Below are positions 36,934-44,869 of a DNA stretch of 64,000 nt, in pieces. Within the stretch, counting starts at the first letter, position 1. Each line of letters starts with the position of its first letter. The translations under genes were made by a program, and so were the position numbers. The DNA is from Spirosoma sp. 48-14 (GTDB lineage: Bacteria > Bacteroidota > Bacteroidia > Cytophagales > Spirosomataceae): contig NZ_MKUD01000025.1 of NCBI RefSeq assembly GCF_001898575.1, positions 1,892 to 65,891 of the forward strand. Reading direction: 5' to 3'. Under the pieces are notes generated by a model. The model worked only from the letters and a program-made list of their open reading frames with translations. It was not told the DNA's origin and made no database searches.

Positions 36934-37074
36934 TTAGACCGTTACCTTTTGAAAATCAATCTCCCGGTTCTCTTTCTGCCAGCGCGGCCGGTTTTTTAAA
37001 TACCAGGCTGACAGTCCCCCGATGACGGCCGCTCCGACCAGGAAGGGGATCGATTTCTTTAGTTTCTTATTCAT
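36934..37074 (-). CDS. 46-residue membrane peptide
   Basis: Start at ATG 37074. A single span (KKSIPFLVGAAVIGGLSAWYL) is followed by a basic tail (KNRPRWQKENREIDF). Its stop is just before the transglycosylase start, and its start overlaps the previous gene by 8 bp. Confidence 0.65.
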   Translation of the reverse strand: MNKKLKKSIPFLVGAAVIGGLSAWYLKNRPRWQKENREIDFQKVTV

Positions 37075-37288
37075 GATGGGTTTCTTTACGGGCATCACTG
37101 GCAAATAATCCACCCAGGAAGGTGCCAATGCCGGTTAGGGCCAGGTGCCAATCGTGTTGCTCAATGGCCTTGTACAGAATCGGAATGGCTACCCCCAGCG
37201 CGGTAATCGTCGTTCGGGGATTGTGCAGCGCCCCGTAGACAAAATCGGTCCAGATGGTGCGGAGTCGTTTGCGTTTACGGGGTGCCAT
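37067..37288 (-). CDS. Holin-like small protein
   Basis: 73 residues with a basic N-terminus (MAPRKRKRLRT) and two weakly hydrophobic helices (TTITALGVAIPILYKAI, LALTGIGTFLGGLFAS). Size and topology fit a holin or membrane peptide beside lytic enzymes. No family match claimed. Confidence 0.65.
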   Translation of the reverse strand: MAPRKRKRLRTIWTDFVYGALHNPRTTITALGVAIPILYKAIEQHDWHLALTGIGTFLGGLFASDARKETHHE

Positions 37289-37400
37289 TGGATTTGGGGT
37301 TTGACAGTTCCTTTATGTTCAGATAGAGCCTGGTGAGGTCGGTAACAATGGCCACCACGGCCGCTACGATCAGGATTGTTTTGAGGTTAATCTTCTTCAT
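37275..37400 (-). CDS. 41-residue membrane peptide
   Basis: ATG 37400 to TAA 37275. One span (NLKTILIVAAVVAIVTDL) and a short polar tail. It overlaps both neighbours by 14 bp, typical of tightly packed viral operons. Confidence 0.62.
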   Translation of the reverse strand: MKKINLKTILIVAAVVAIVTDLTRLYLNIKELSNPKSNGTP

Positions 37401-37653
37401 CGTCTTGCGCTTTTTGCGTGGCTATGTACTTTTTCGTCGCTCCCCATTCCCGGTAACAGCGCATGGATAGCCAGGCTACCGACAGAAGGGATATTACGAT
37501 GGTCAGGAACCCGTTAATGGTTTGCATACTGAAAAGCGGGATAAGGTTGAGTGGTATGGCCAGGCCGGTGCAAATGCCTCCGGCGATGTCTACTTCGTCG
37601 GGTCCATCGGCCAGGTTAAACAGGAGCCAGAAGCGTAAGAGGAAGAGTTTCAT
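37387..37653 (-). CDS. Two-span membrane protein (holin-like)
   Basis: 88 residues from ATG 37653 (MKLFLLRFWLLFNLADGPDE). Two hydrophobic helices (AGGICTGLAIPLNLIPLF, FLTIVISLLSVAWLSMRCY) precede an acidic C-terminus (AQDDEED). A holin is possible. Confidence 0.62.
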   Translation of the reverse strand: MKLFLLRFWLLFNLADGPDEVDIAGGICTGLAIPLNLIPLFSMQTINGFLTIVISLLSVAWLSMRCYREWGATKKYIATQKAQDDEED

Positions 37654-37697
37654 GGTGGTTAAAAGAGTTACGGCATTGGAAATTTTATTAGTTATTC

Positions 37698-39245
37698 TTA
37701 GTAGGCTATTCCGCCCGTTATGCCAGCCTGAATAATATTGCGGAATCGTGCCCAGGGATAAAACCACAGGTTAGCCAATATCTCTGCTCCAAAGCCATTT
37801 GGGTGCAACCCATCGCCTTGATAATAGCTGTTTGCTGTGCCATTGCTATAGGCCTGTACATTCTGCTGAAAAATCGTGTAGGCTCCTTTGTCACCCTGAA
37901 TGACAGTCGTACCATTACAGAGCGTATCTAACATGGCGTCGAACGATACAATCAAGTTTTGATTTGTTGTTGACCTACCATCGTTTGGGTATGGGTCATA
38001 ATTAAGAAATACCTTATAGCCTGAACCGACCAACCCATTGACAATGCTTGTCATATTGCTGGTTGAGGTTGAGAGACTGATTGAATTAGGGGCATCGTTA
38101 GTAGCCAGCATAATGAATACATCGTCCACGCCTGCCGCTTGAAAGGCCGCTAGGGCATTGGTGTAGTTCGCCTGACCGGGAACCCATTGTGACGACGTTG
38201 ACCCGAATATGGCGGCATTAACAATAACGACTTCCCTGTATGTTCCCGCCCAACTGGAAAGCATACGCTTGAGTGCAGTTGGCGGCTCTTGCCCTGAGCT
38301 AAGTTGATAGCCCTGAGTGATTGAGTTGCCAATGAATCCCAGATAATATGCATTTGGGTTTTTGGTTGTTACCTGTATAGCCGTACTCGTTGCTGTGACT
38401 CCTACATTATCCGTAACCAAGCAGCGATACCAATACTTTGTATTGTTGGTTAGGCCCGTGTCGGTGATATTGGCTGTCGAGGTATTGCTACCTATGTTAC
38501 TATAGGTGCCAGCCGAACCCGAAACATCAGCCGCTCGTTGAAACTGATAGTTGTAGGGTGCCGTTCCCCCCGATGCTGCACTGGATGTAATTTTTTGGCT
38601 CGTAAGATTATTGATTGACCTGGTTAATGTACCTGCTGATAAGGCTACGCTAACCACATTACTATCCGTCAGATCACCGTCCAAATGCCACAAGCTGGCT
38701 TGTCCCGTATTGGTGTTGGCGAATGGGGTGCTTACAGGTGTATAATTAGTGGTATACTGGGCTACAGTGCTCCACCGGATTTCATCGAGTTGGCCAGTAA
38801 ATCGGTAGATGGAATTGTTACCATACGTGCCAATGTCTGATAGGGCTGGTCCTATCGTACCCGATGCTGCTGTACTGAGTAGCACCCCGTCCACAAAACA
38901 CAACACCTGCGCGCTGGTATTCCACACCAGGGCGAAGGTATGCCAGTTGCCATCATTGAGCGCACTTGGAGTTATATAGTTCTGGGTAAGTGCGTTCCAG
39001 GCAAATTGGACCTTGCCCTGATTATTGAATCCAACATACCAGCCATTCCCTCCGACCATAATACTGACTGGATTTCCGAAAGCGGTCGTTTTGAAACGAC
39101 CTTCCACCGTCTGGCCTGTACTGGTATTGCCTATTGCTGCCCCTGAAATTGTCACGTTGCCAGTAGCGGCCAGATTCAAACATTGACCAAATCCACTGGC
39201 TCCCGTAGTATAGGCGATTGTTCCAACTGCGGTTCCGTTTGGCAT
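37698..39245 (-). CDS. LamG/concanavalin-like + SGNH hydrolase spike protein
   Basis: 515 residues. The N-terminal LamG/concanavalin A-like sandwich (about 1-180; VEGRFKTTAFGNPVSIMVGG, WHTFALVWNTSAQVLCFVDG) is followed by an Fn3/Ig-like module (about 200-295). Then comes an SGNH/GDSL hydrolase: Ser in LGFIGNSITQGYQ, block III LATNDAP, and the Asp-His pair in YYQGDGLHPNGFG. It is likely a glycan-binding and deacylating receptor-binding protein. It adjoins the pectate-lyase-fold spike gene (1-bp gap). Confidence 0.82.
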   Translation of the reverse strand: MPNGTAVGTIAYTTGASGFGQCLNLAATGNVTISGAAIGNTSTGQTVEGRFKTTAFGNPVSIMVGGNGWYVGFNNQGKVQFAWNALTQNYITPSALNDGNWHTFALVWNTSAQVLCFVDGVLLSTAASGTIGPALSDIGTYGNNSIYRFTGQLDEIRWSTVAQYTTNYTPVSTPFANTNTGQASLWHLDGDLTDSNVVSVALSAGTLTRSINNLTSQKITSSAASGGTAPYNYQFQRAADVSGSAGTYSNIGSNTSTANITDTGLTNNTKYWYRCLVTDNVGVTATSTAIQVTTKNPNAYYLGFIGNSITQGYQLSSGQEPPTALKRMLSSWAGTYREVVIVNAAIFGSTSSQWVPGQANYTNALAAFQAAGVDDVFIMLATNDAPNSISLSTSTSNMTSIVNGLVGSGYKVFLNYDPYPNDGRSTTNQNLIVSFDAMLDTLCNGTTVIQGDKGAYTIFQQNVQAYSNGTANSYYQGDGLHPNGFGAEILANLWFYPWARFRNIIQAGITGGIAY

Positions 39246-39246
39246 C

Positions 39247-41082
39247 TTATTGAGCGATTACAAGTTGAACGGTGACGTATTGGCCAGGTGTGGTACTGCC
39301 TACCTGAATCACATCAAGGCTGAGTAATTGACCAGCAACAACAGCCGTAGTGTCGAAACTAGTCTGACTGCCCGTACTTGCCCCGTTTACCAATTTGAGT
39401 CGATTGGTGGTTGTAGTTGCCCAAATGGAAGTACCATTGAGTTTCAGATCAATAATCAGGTCTGATCCAACAGGTGCCGTTTTGGCGTTGATCCAAGCCT
39501 TTTGTATAGTACCAGAATTCTCTATGGTCACCTGGTTGGTGATATTTGTGCCAACTGATACATCTGAACTTATCCCTAGAATTAATGTATATGTTCTCGT
39601 AATATAGTTTTGTGGCTTCCAGTCTGTACTTGCTGTCGTATTCTGAGCTTTATACCAAATACCATTCGTGGTATTTATAAATTCCTGACCCACATACGCT
39701 GGCACTTGCGTCGGTGAGGCCGTCCCGTAGCCATAGCCAGCTACCCGCTCGGAATAGGTGGTATAACCAATGGCCAGGTTATCGGTACAAATCGTGCCTT
39801 CACAGCGCGTCACGTCAAACTGAATGGGTTTGGTGAGCGTTCCGGCCGTGTTATTAAGCACATTGCCTGAAATCAGCGAGTAGCGCAAACCCGTCCCATA
39901 AATGAAAATGGGTGATTTCTCCTGACCCGCACTGGTACCCGAAAAATCCCCGTCGAACTGATTGTCGGTAATCAGCAGCCGGTAATTGATACCGCCCCCG
40001 CCAATGGAAAGGGTTAACCCCTTAGCGCCTGTAGCAATGTTTTGGGTAATCGCTACATTATCCAGAAGCACATTGCTATTCCACAGATTATCGACCCCAT
40101 CCAGCAGGTTAGCCATCACCTGTAGATGGGTTAATGCGTTTGCGCTGACATTGATGAAATAGGGGATTCGGTGAGCAGCATCCCAGTAGCATTTGTTATC
40201 GACGATCTGCCCTTTTTTCACGTTCAGTAGATCGATCACCCCCGCCCGAATGTCGTAGAACGTACACCGACTAATGACAAAATTGGTCACCTGACTGGTG
40301 GATGTCGCGGCTCCCAGGCCAATCGACTTGGTACCCGACACGTCGAAGGTGCAATCCAGGATCTTAATGTCGTCCCCCCGCTTAAAACGGATCGCATAGG
40401 TTTCCGGCGTAGCAAAGGTGACGTTGGCGATATAGGTCGAATTATTGTTGGCATCCCCGGCCGAATCCCCGCCGTAGATCAGGGCAATATCCGGGTTGGT
40501 TTGGGCCACCCCCCCACTGAGATTGCCCCCAATGAAGCTCACCCCCGAACTGACCCCATCGGTATCGGCTATGATGTGAAACAGGTGCTTATTCGGCGTC
40601 ACTTGCTGAATCCGGGTACCGCCGTAGGAATTGGAGCGTTCGCAAAATATTCCGACCGAGCCTTTGACCAGCAGCGCATCGGTAATTTTATAGTAGCCGT
40701 GGGGAATATAGACCGTGTTGCCCATGCCACGAAGCGGGGTAAATCGCCCGTAGGTGAGTGGATTGTTGGCACTACAGGCCAAATCTAAGGCAGCTTGAAA
40801 GGCGGCCGTGTCGTCCGTCACCCCATCACCCACCGCTCCAAAATCCCGCACGTTCACATTCTGTTGGAGCTTGTTGCGTAACGGTGCCGCGAACGAGTTT
40901 AAATCCAGCAGGATTTGATACAAAATATCTTCCGTCGATGTGCTATACCCACCTTTAAGGTTTCGGTTGGGGGACGGCGTTGCCCCGTTGATCAGGCTGA
41001 GGTTATCCCAGATACCATGCAACAGATCTTGCTTGGCATCCGGGTATTTGCCTTTGGGGAGAGGTAAGCTTAATTGGCCCAT
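39247..41082 (-). CDS. Pectate-lyase-fold (right-handed beta-helix) spike protein
   Basis: 611 residues. The Pectate_lyase_3 hallmark NVRDFGAVGDGVTDDTAAFQ at about residue 74 is followed by beta-helix coils to about 470 and a beta-sandwich C-terminal domain. The N-terminal 70 residues (LSLPLPKGKYPDAKQDLL) probably attach it to the particle. Such proteins bind and cut capsular polysaccharide. In tailed phages they are tailspikes; here no tail genes are visible, so a vertex spike is inferred. Confidence 0.88.
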   Translation of the reverse strand: MGQLSLPLPKGKYPDAKQDLLHGIWDNLSLINGATPSPNRNLKGGYSTSTEDILYQILLDLNSFAAPLRNKLQQNVNVRDFGAVGDGVTDDTAAFQAALDLACSANNPLTYGRFTPLRGMGNTVYIPHGYYKITDALLVKGSVGIFCERSNSYGGTRIQQVTPNKHLFHIIADTDGVSSGVSFIGGNLSGGVAQTNPDIALIYGGDSAGDANNNSTYIANVTFATPETYAIRFKRGDDIKILDCTFDVSGTKSIGLGAATSTSQVTNFVISRCTFYDIRAGVIDLLNVKKGQIVDNKCYWDAAHRIPYFINVSANALTHLQVMANLLDGVDNLWNSNVLLDNVAITQNIATGAKGLTLSIGGGGINYRLLITDNQFDGDFSGTSAGQEKSPIFIYGTGLRYSLISGNVLNNTAGTLTKPIQFDVTRCEGTICTDNLAIGYTTYSERVAGYGYGTASPTQVPAYVGQEFINTTNGIWYKAQNTTASTDWKPQNYITRTYTLILGISSDVSVGTNITNQVTIENSGTIQKAWINAKTAPVGSDLIIDLKLNGTSIWATTTTNRLKLVNGASTGSQTSFDTTAVVAGQLLSLDVIQVGSTTPGQYVTVQLVIAQ

Positions 41083-41195
41083 TCGGTTAATACGTGAAGG
41101 TTAATTTTTTGGATCACTCGGGCTTTATAGAGGGCGTAGACCAGCACGACTAGACCCAGCACGGACGCCCCGATGTAAAGCGCCGTCGAAATCAC
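41070..41195 (-). CDS. 41-residue membrane peptide, GTG start
   Basis: GTG at 41195 overlaps the previous stop codon (GTGA arrangement). One span (LYIGASVLGLVVLVYALY) then KARVIQKINLHVLTEW. It ends inside the start of the spike gene. The exact packing supports it as a real gene. Confidence 0.62.
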   Translation of the reverse strand: MISTALYIGASVLGLVVLVYALYKARVIQKINLHVLTEWAN

Positions 41196-41710
41196 TTTTT
41201 TTTTGACTCACTCGCCAGGTAGGCCGTGGCATCGGCCGGTAGGTCAGCCCGGAACCAGGCTTTCACGTCGCTCACGGTGATCTTACCGTCGCGGTCCATA
41301 TCCATACCGGCATTGAGATTGTAGGTCTGCGAGCCTTTCACCCCAATCACATAGCTATCCGCTTTCCCCATCGCGGCCGGATAGAATACAGCGAGATACA
41401 CGTCATACGGACTCTTGTAGCGACCTTTCCAGGAGGCCAAATACTTTTTCACCCAATCAAGCTGCTCGGTGCCTGACATCGCCCGAAGGGCATCCGTGGT
41501 GGTACCCAGCTTGAGCGCCGTTGACTTTAGAAACTGAATGAGTCCGGTTGCTCCGGAACCGGCGTTATAAGCCGTTGGCTTCAAGCGGGATTCTTTGTAC
41601 ATGACCAGCATCAGCCAGGCCGGATCAATCGCCAGCTCACCGCTAATGGCCTGCACTTTGGCCAGAAAACTAGCCTTGTCCGAGCCGGTATAATAGCTTT
41701 CCAGGATCAT
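41192..41710 (-). CDS. Transglycosylase/lysozyme-like protein with EF-hand-like loop
   Basis: 172 residues. The catalytic Glu in LMLVMYKESRLKPTAYN is followed by GATGLIQFLKSTA, as in phage lysozyme-like SLT domains. Near the C-terminus DMDRDGKITVSDVKAWF has the spacing of a dockerin/EF-hand calcium loop, so activity or attachment may need calcium. Confidence 0.83.
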   Translation of the reverse strand: MILESYYTGSDKASFLAKVQAISGELAIDPAWLMLVMYKESRLKPTAYNAGSGATGLIQFLKSTALKLGTTTDALRAMSGTEQLDWVKKYLASWKGRYKSPYDVYLAVFYPAAMGKADSYVIGVKGSQTYNLNAGMDMDRDGKITVSDVKAWFRADLPADATAYLASESKKK

Positions 41711-41721
41711 AGCCGCTAGGG

Positions 41722-41919
41722 TTATTTGATGACTTTATTCAGGCCAATGCTGATCAGGATGAGTAGCGTACCCGCCACCAGCGCGGTAATGGCCAGGTTG
41801 AGCATGGAGGTTTGGTCCAGGCCAATGTTGACCGTGGTTTCGACTTCGGCCGTGGGTTTCTTGCGGCCGGTGAGAATATCTAAGATGTCTTGAAAGACAC
41901 TGCTACCAGATGAGTTCAT
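41722..41919 (-). CDS. Small tail-anchored membrane protein
   Basis: 65 residues with a polar N-terminus and a C-terminal span (LAITALVAGTLLILISIGLN). Unrecognised; a virion membrane component by context. Confidence 0.65.
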   Translation of the reverse strand: MNSSGSSVFQDILDILTGRKKPTAEVETTVNIGLDQTSMLNLAITALVAGTLLILISIGLNKVIK

Positions 41920-41920
41920 A

Positions 41921-42304
41921 TCAGGGAAGGATATAGGTGTAATTTTTGGCTACGTAGGCTTTGGTACCATCAGCTAAGGTCACTTCAACCCAGGTGTTGT
42001 TATCGGCCGTGGACTCGGTGCCAGTCGTGGTGCCGATGAAGGTTCCGGCCGTTACAGCCTGGACTTTTTCGCCCGTGATACTGGGTGCCTTGCGAACGTT
42101 CACATCGACATTAGCATAGAGCTTTTTAGTAGCTGCGAATGCGGTCGTGGTTAAGCTACCCAGCAGTTTGTTACTAGGGTCAGTTGCGCTAGTTGACCCA
42201 TCGGTCTTATCCGATTTAACGGCTTTGACGATCTGCGTGGTCAGCAGAATGGCACCGGCAATAAGCACGATGAGTAAGAGAATTTTCCAGGTTTTGGCTT
42301 TCAT
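41921..42304 (-). CDS. Membrane-anchored SH3b-domain protein
   Basis: 127 residues. N-terminal span (ILLLIVLIAGAILLTTQIVK), a Ser/Thr/Asp linker, then a bacterial SH3 domain (NVDVNVRKAPSITGEKVQAV, WVEVTLADGTKAYVA). SH3b domains commonly bind cell-wall peptides. Overlaps the next gene by 4 bp. Confidence 0.72.
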   Translation of the reverse strand: MKAKTWKILLLIVLIAGAILLTTQIVKAVKSDKTDGSTSATDPSNKLLGSLTTTAFAATKKLYANVDVNVRKAPSITGEKVQAVTAGTFIGTTTGTESTADNNTWVEVTLADGTKAYVAKNYTYILP

Positions 42305-42756
42305 GCGAGTTTGAGCGATTTCATTTTATTGACAATGCTTGATTTCTTGCCGGTGAAGTAGTCGTAATACACTTCGTTGTCGATGGCCTGCGTCAAGGTT
42401 TCGTTGTGCAGCCGGAAATAGCGTGCGTTCCAGGCGTTGTAGACGTAGACCAGTTGATCATCACTCAGGCCCAATAGGGTGGTGAACAGTTCATCTTTTG
42501 CCCCGCTAAAGACGATGGAGCCATAGACGACATCATAGCAGTCTCGAATGATGATTTCCGCTTGCCCCTGCCAACCGGCCGGAAGGCCCGTGCCCTTGTT
42601 GGGGTATTCCACTTGCGGAATCTCCTTTTGCCCGATTTTCTTACCCAGAAAATAGACAAATCCCAGTACGGCCAATACCCCAACCACGATCTGAAACGTG
42701 GTATTTTTCGCAATGGAACCGACCACCTGACCCGTTTTTTTTAAGGCTTCGTTCAT
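42301..42756 (-). CDS. Membrane-anchored hypothetical protein
   Basis: 151 residues. An N-terminal span (FQIVVGVLAVLGFVYFLG) followed by a soluble helical domain (DELFTTLLGLSDDQLVYVYN, ETLTQAIDNEVYYDYF). Unrecognised. Overlaps the neighbour genes by 4 bp on both sides. Confidence 0.68.
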   Translation of the reverse strand: MNEALKKTGQVVGSIAKNTTFQIVVGVLAVLGFVYFLGKKIGQKEIPQVEYPNKGTGLPAGWQGQAEIIIRDCYDVVYGSIVFSGAKDELFTTLLGLSDDQLVYVYNAWNARYFRLHNETLTQAIDNEVYYDYFTGKKSSIVNKMKSLKLA

Positions 42757-43142
42757 TTGAGTTTAGCGATTAGAATACCGATACCCAGCAGCAAAACACC
42801 CAGCGATCCATAGGCGAGTACGGGCTTGTTCTTGAGCGTGGTTTGCAGGGTGTCCAGGGGTGAAGTCGAGCTTGATTTCTTGGCCGAAACCGTCACGTCA
42901 GGCAGCGTATTGCCCCCATAGGCTGGGTTCATGGAGATGGTCGACAGCAGGGCGTACACCTTCGTCCCGTCACTCAGTCGAACCAGCTCTAACCACTGAT
43001 CCCCATCCGTGGTCTTGACCACTCCGGTACTGATCCCCGCTTCATCAAACATCTTGAGGGTCGCAATCACGGAGCCGGTTATTTGCGGACTCGAATACAG
43101 TTTGGCCGTATTGACTGAGACATAGTAGGTAGCTCCACGCAT
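42753..43142 (-). CDS. Tail-anchored SH3-like protein
   Basis: 129 residues from ATG 43142 (MRGATYYVSVNTAKLYSSPQ). The longer reading frame to 43349 would run through a terminator hairpin and the upstream gene, so this start is preferred. An SH3b-like domain (VIATLKMFDEAGISTGVV, WLELVRLSDGTKVYAL) is followed by a C-terminal span (GSLGVLLLGIGILIAKLK). Confidence 0.7.
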   Translation of the reverse strand: MRGATYYVSVNTAKLYSSPQITGSVIATLKMFDEAGISTGVVKTTDGDQWLELVRLSDGTKVYALLSTISMNPAYGGNTLPDVTVSAKKSSSTSPLDTLQTTLKNKPVLAYGSLGVLLLGIGILIAKLK

Positions 43143-43151
43143 GGCATAGAT

Positions 43152-43203
43152 TGAAAAAGAAACGGCTTGCCCACGGCCAAAATCCGGGGTGGGCAAGCCG
43201 TTT
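43152..43203 (-). terminator. Internal terminator in the structural operon
   Basis: On the minus strand AAACGGCTTGCCCA, 16 bases, TGGGCAAGCCGTTT, then CTTTTTC. Perfect 14-bp arms. It should lower expression of genes further left relative to the capsid block. Confidence 0.85.
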
Positions 43204-43227
43204 ACGGTAGGTACGATAAAGAAAAGA

Positions 43228-43806
43228 TTAACGCTTCTTGGCGAAGTAATACACCGCGAATCCAACGGCCGCAATGATGGCCACCACCACCAGCATGTTG
43301 GTATTTTTCTGCGTTTGGGTCTGGGTACCGCCCCCGTTGGAATTACCACCCAGCAGATTGTTCAATAGACCACCACCGGTATTGGTATTGCCCCCGCCCG
43401 TGTTGGTGTTGCCACCACCGGTATTGGTGTTCACCGTCGTTCCACCCGACAGGGCTTTACCCAGTTGGGAACCGCTATAGCCCGATACATCCGGAGCGTA
43501 GTAAATACCCGTCGCTGGATCGGTTTGGGCAAAGTTTTCGGCTTCACTTTGGGTCAATACACCGGCTTTGAATAGCCAGTGACCCGGCTTAAACACCTTT
43601 GGACCACCCGCTACGTCGTAGGTATAACCCGCCAAATGGCCATTGACGATTTGGGCATAGACCGGAAAGTTGTTAAAGGTGCCAAGTTGAGCGCCGTCAT
43701 TTTCCGAGTAGGTACCCGTAGCATTCAGCATTCGACGGCCACCCGTTGAGCCAGTGAGTTGACCGGCTAAATACGCACTGTAAACTGAACGTTGTGATGT
43801 GTTCAT
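43228..43806 (-). CDS. LNATG-motif tail-anchored protein with GGGNTNT repeats
   Basis: 192 residues. Near residue 26 stands MLNATGTYSENDG. The middle is a globular domain (FNNFPVYAQIVNGHLAGYTY, KPGHWLFKAGVLTQSEAENF), then a threefold GGGNTNT repeat and glycine-rich linker, then a C-terminal span (LVVVAIIAAVGFAVYYFAKK). It is the last gene before the internal terminator and thus probably highly expressed. A virion membrane or spike-base protein is likely. Confidence 0.72.
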   Translation of the reverse strand: MNTSQRSVYSAYLAGQLTGSTGGRRMLNATGTYSENDGAQLGTFNNFPVYAQIVNGHLAGYTYDVAGGPKVFKPGHWLFKAGVLTQSEAENFAQTDPATGIYYAPDVSGYSGSQLGKALSGGTTVNTNTGGGNTNTGGGNTNTGGGLLNNLLGGNSNGGGTQTQTQKNTNMLVVVAIIAAVGFAVYYFAKKR

Positions 43807-43862
43807 GGATTTTTAGGAGATTGCGTAGCCTACCTGACCAACCCGGCCGGTGTGACTACCGA

Positions 43863-44312
43863 TTATTTTTTACGGAATACGAAATAGGCACCTACGGCCA
43901 GGACCAACAGGACAATCCCGCCAATGATGAGCGTTTGGGTTTGTTTTTGCTTGGCTTCGGCCTGGGCCTGGGTCTGAGCAGTCTGATAGGCTTGCAGGGC
44001 ATTGAGAATGTCGCCTTGACCCAATGTCCCGGTTGCTTTGGCTGCTTCACTATCGAAGTAGCCCGACACGGCCGAATTGATAATCCCCAGCGCGGACGCT
44101 AACCAGGTATTGTCTTTTTTGGCATCAGGGCTTAGGGTCGTTAGCGCCTGTTGCTGTTGCAAGAGCGACTGATCATAGGGTACGTACAACCCCAGGGCTT
44201 TCCGGAACGCGTCACTAGGGGTATCCCCTAATGAATCCCCCGTCGCATTGAGGTAGGAATGATCGAATCCCCTGGTTAAGATCGAATCACGAAAACCTGT
44301 GTGATTGAACAT
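43863..44312 (-). CDS. LNATG-motif tail-anchored protein
   Basis: 149 residues. SYLNATGDSLGDTPSD near residue 20, a helical middle (ASALGIINSAVSGYFDSEAA), a Gln/Ala-rich coil (QAYQTAQTQAQAEAKQKQ) and a C-terminal span (LIIGGIVLLVLAVGAYFVF). Part of the same group of anchored virion-like proteins. Confidence 0.72.
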   Translation of the reverse strand: MFNHTGFRDSILTRGFDHSYLNATGDSLGDTPSDAFRKALGLYVPYDQSLLQQQQALTTLSPDAKKDNTWLASALGIINSAVSGYFDSEAAKATGTLGQGDILNALQAYQTAQTQAQAEAKQKQTQTLIIGGIVLLVLAVGAYFVFRKK

Positions 44313-44324
44313 AAGTGGACCGGT

Positions 44325-44450
44325 TTAGGATTTAGCGGCCTTCTTCATCGCGGATGGCCAGGTACGGGCTTTGCCACTCTTAAAGAGCTTCTTGGCTTTC
44401 GAGACGATTTTCTTGAGTTTGGCCGAACCTTTTTTGCGTTTTGTAGGCAT
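44325..44450 (-). CDS. 41-residue highly basic peptide
   Basis: ATG 44450 to TAA 44325. About one third Lys/Arg (MPTKRKKGSAKLKKIVSKAK, then ARTWPSAMKKAAK). Its place among capsid genes suggests a DNA-binding or condensing virion peptide. No family match claimed. Confidence 0.65.
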   Translation of the reverse strand: MPTKRKKGSAKLKKIVSKAKKLFKSGKARTWPSAMKKAAKS

Positions 44451-44488
44451 GATTGAAACAAATTGACCGGCTGAATTGACGAACAGTT

Positions 44489-44866
44489 TCATCGATTCGA
44501 ACCTGTAGGTGAGTGCTGAAGTTGGAGTGCTTGCCGAAGCAGAGCCGTACCGCGTTGGTACTGCTCCGTGGTGGTAAAGGGCATGATGTGGGTAAAGGCC
44601 AGTACCGCACCTTTCAAACTATACCCTTTCTGGGCGTAGGTGTCAAGTGCCCATCGATCCGCTTCAAACTCCCCCCCCTGGGCTTCCAGGTGACCGCATT
44701 CATGCAGCAGGACAAAGAGTCGTTCGTCGAAAGAGGCACTATTCCACCACTGAGCCGAAACAAGCATGGTGCCGGTAAGCGGGTCCACCGAAGCAGGTGT
44801 ACCTTGCAGCTCCGGCACCATGATTATTTTGTTGACATGCGGTTGCCAACCGGGTTGGCTTGGCAT
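44489..44866 (-). CDS. Small HExxH metallopeptidase-like protein
   Basis: 125 residues with FVLLHECGHLEAQGGEFEAD: HExxH plus a downstream acidic EAD triad, as in zincins. Unlike most neighbours it has no membrane span. A maturation or wall-peptide protease is possible. Confidence 0.7.
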   Translation of the reverse strand: MPSQPGWQPHVNKIIMVPELQGTPASVDPLTGTMLVSAQWWNSASFDERLFVLLHECGHLEAQGGEFEADRWALDTYAQKGYSLKGAVLAFTHIMPFTTTEQYQRGTALLRQALQLQHSPTGSNR

Positions 44867-44869
44867 GGC

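Noticed and set aside
42753-43349. 198-residue reading of the SH3-like gene
   Set aside because: The extra N-terminus crosses a strong terminator hairpin and the end of the upstream gene; the ATG at 43142 is better.
43340-43440. Possible CRISPR or satellite from repeated GGTGTTG-like units
   Set aside because: It is the coding repeat for GGGNTNT in one protein; no spacers. No CRISPR array was found in the window.
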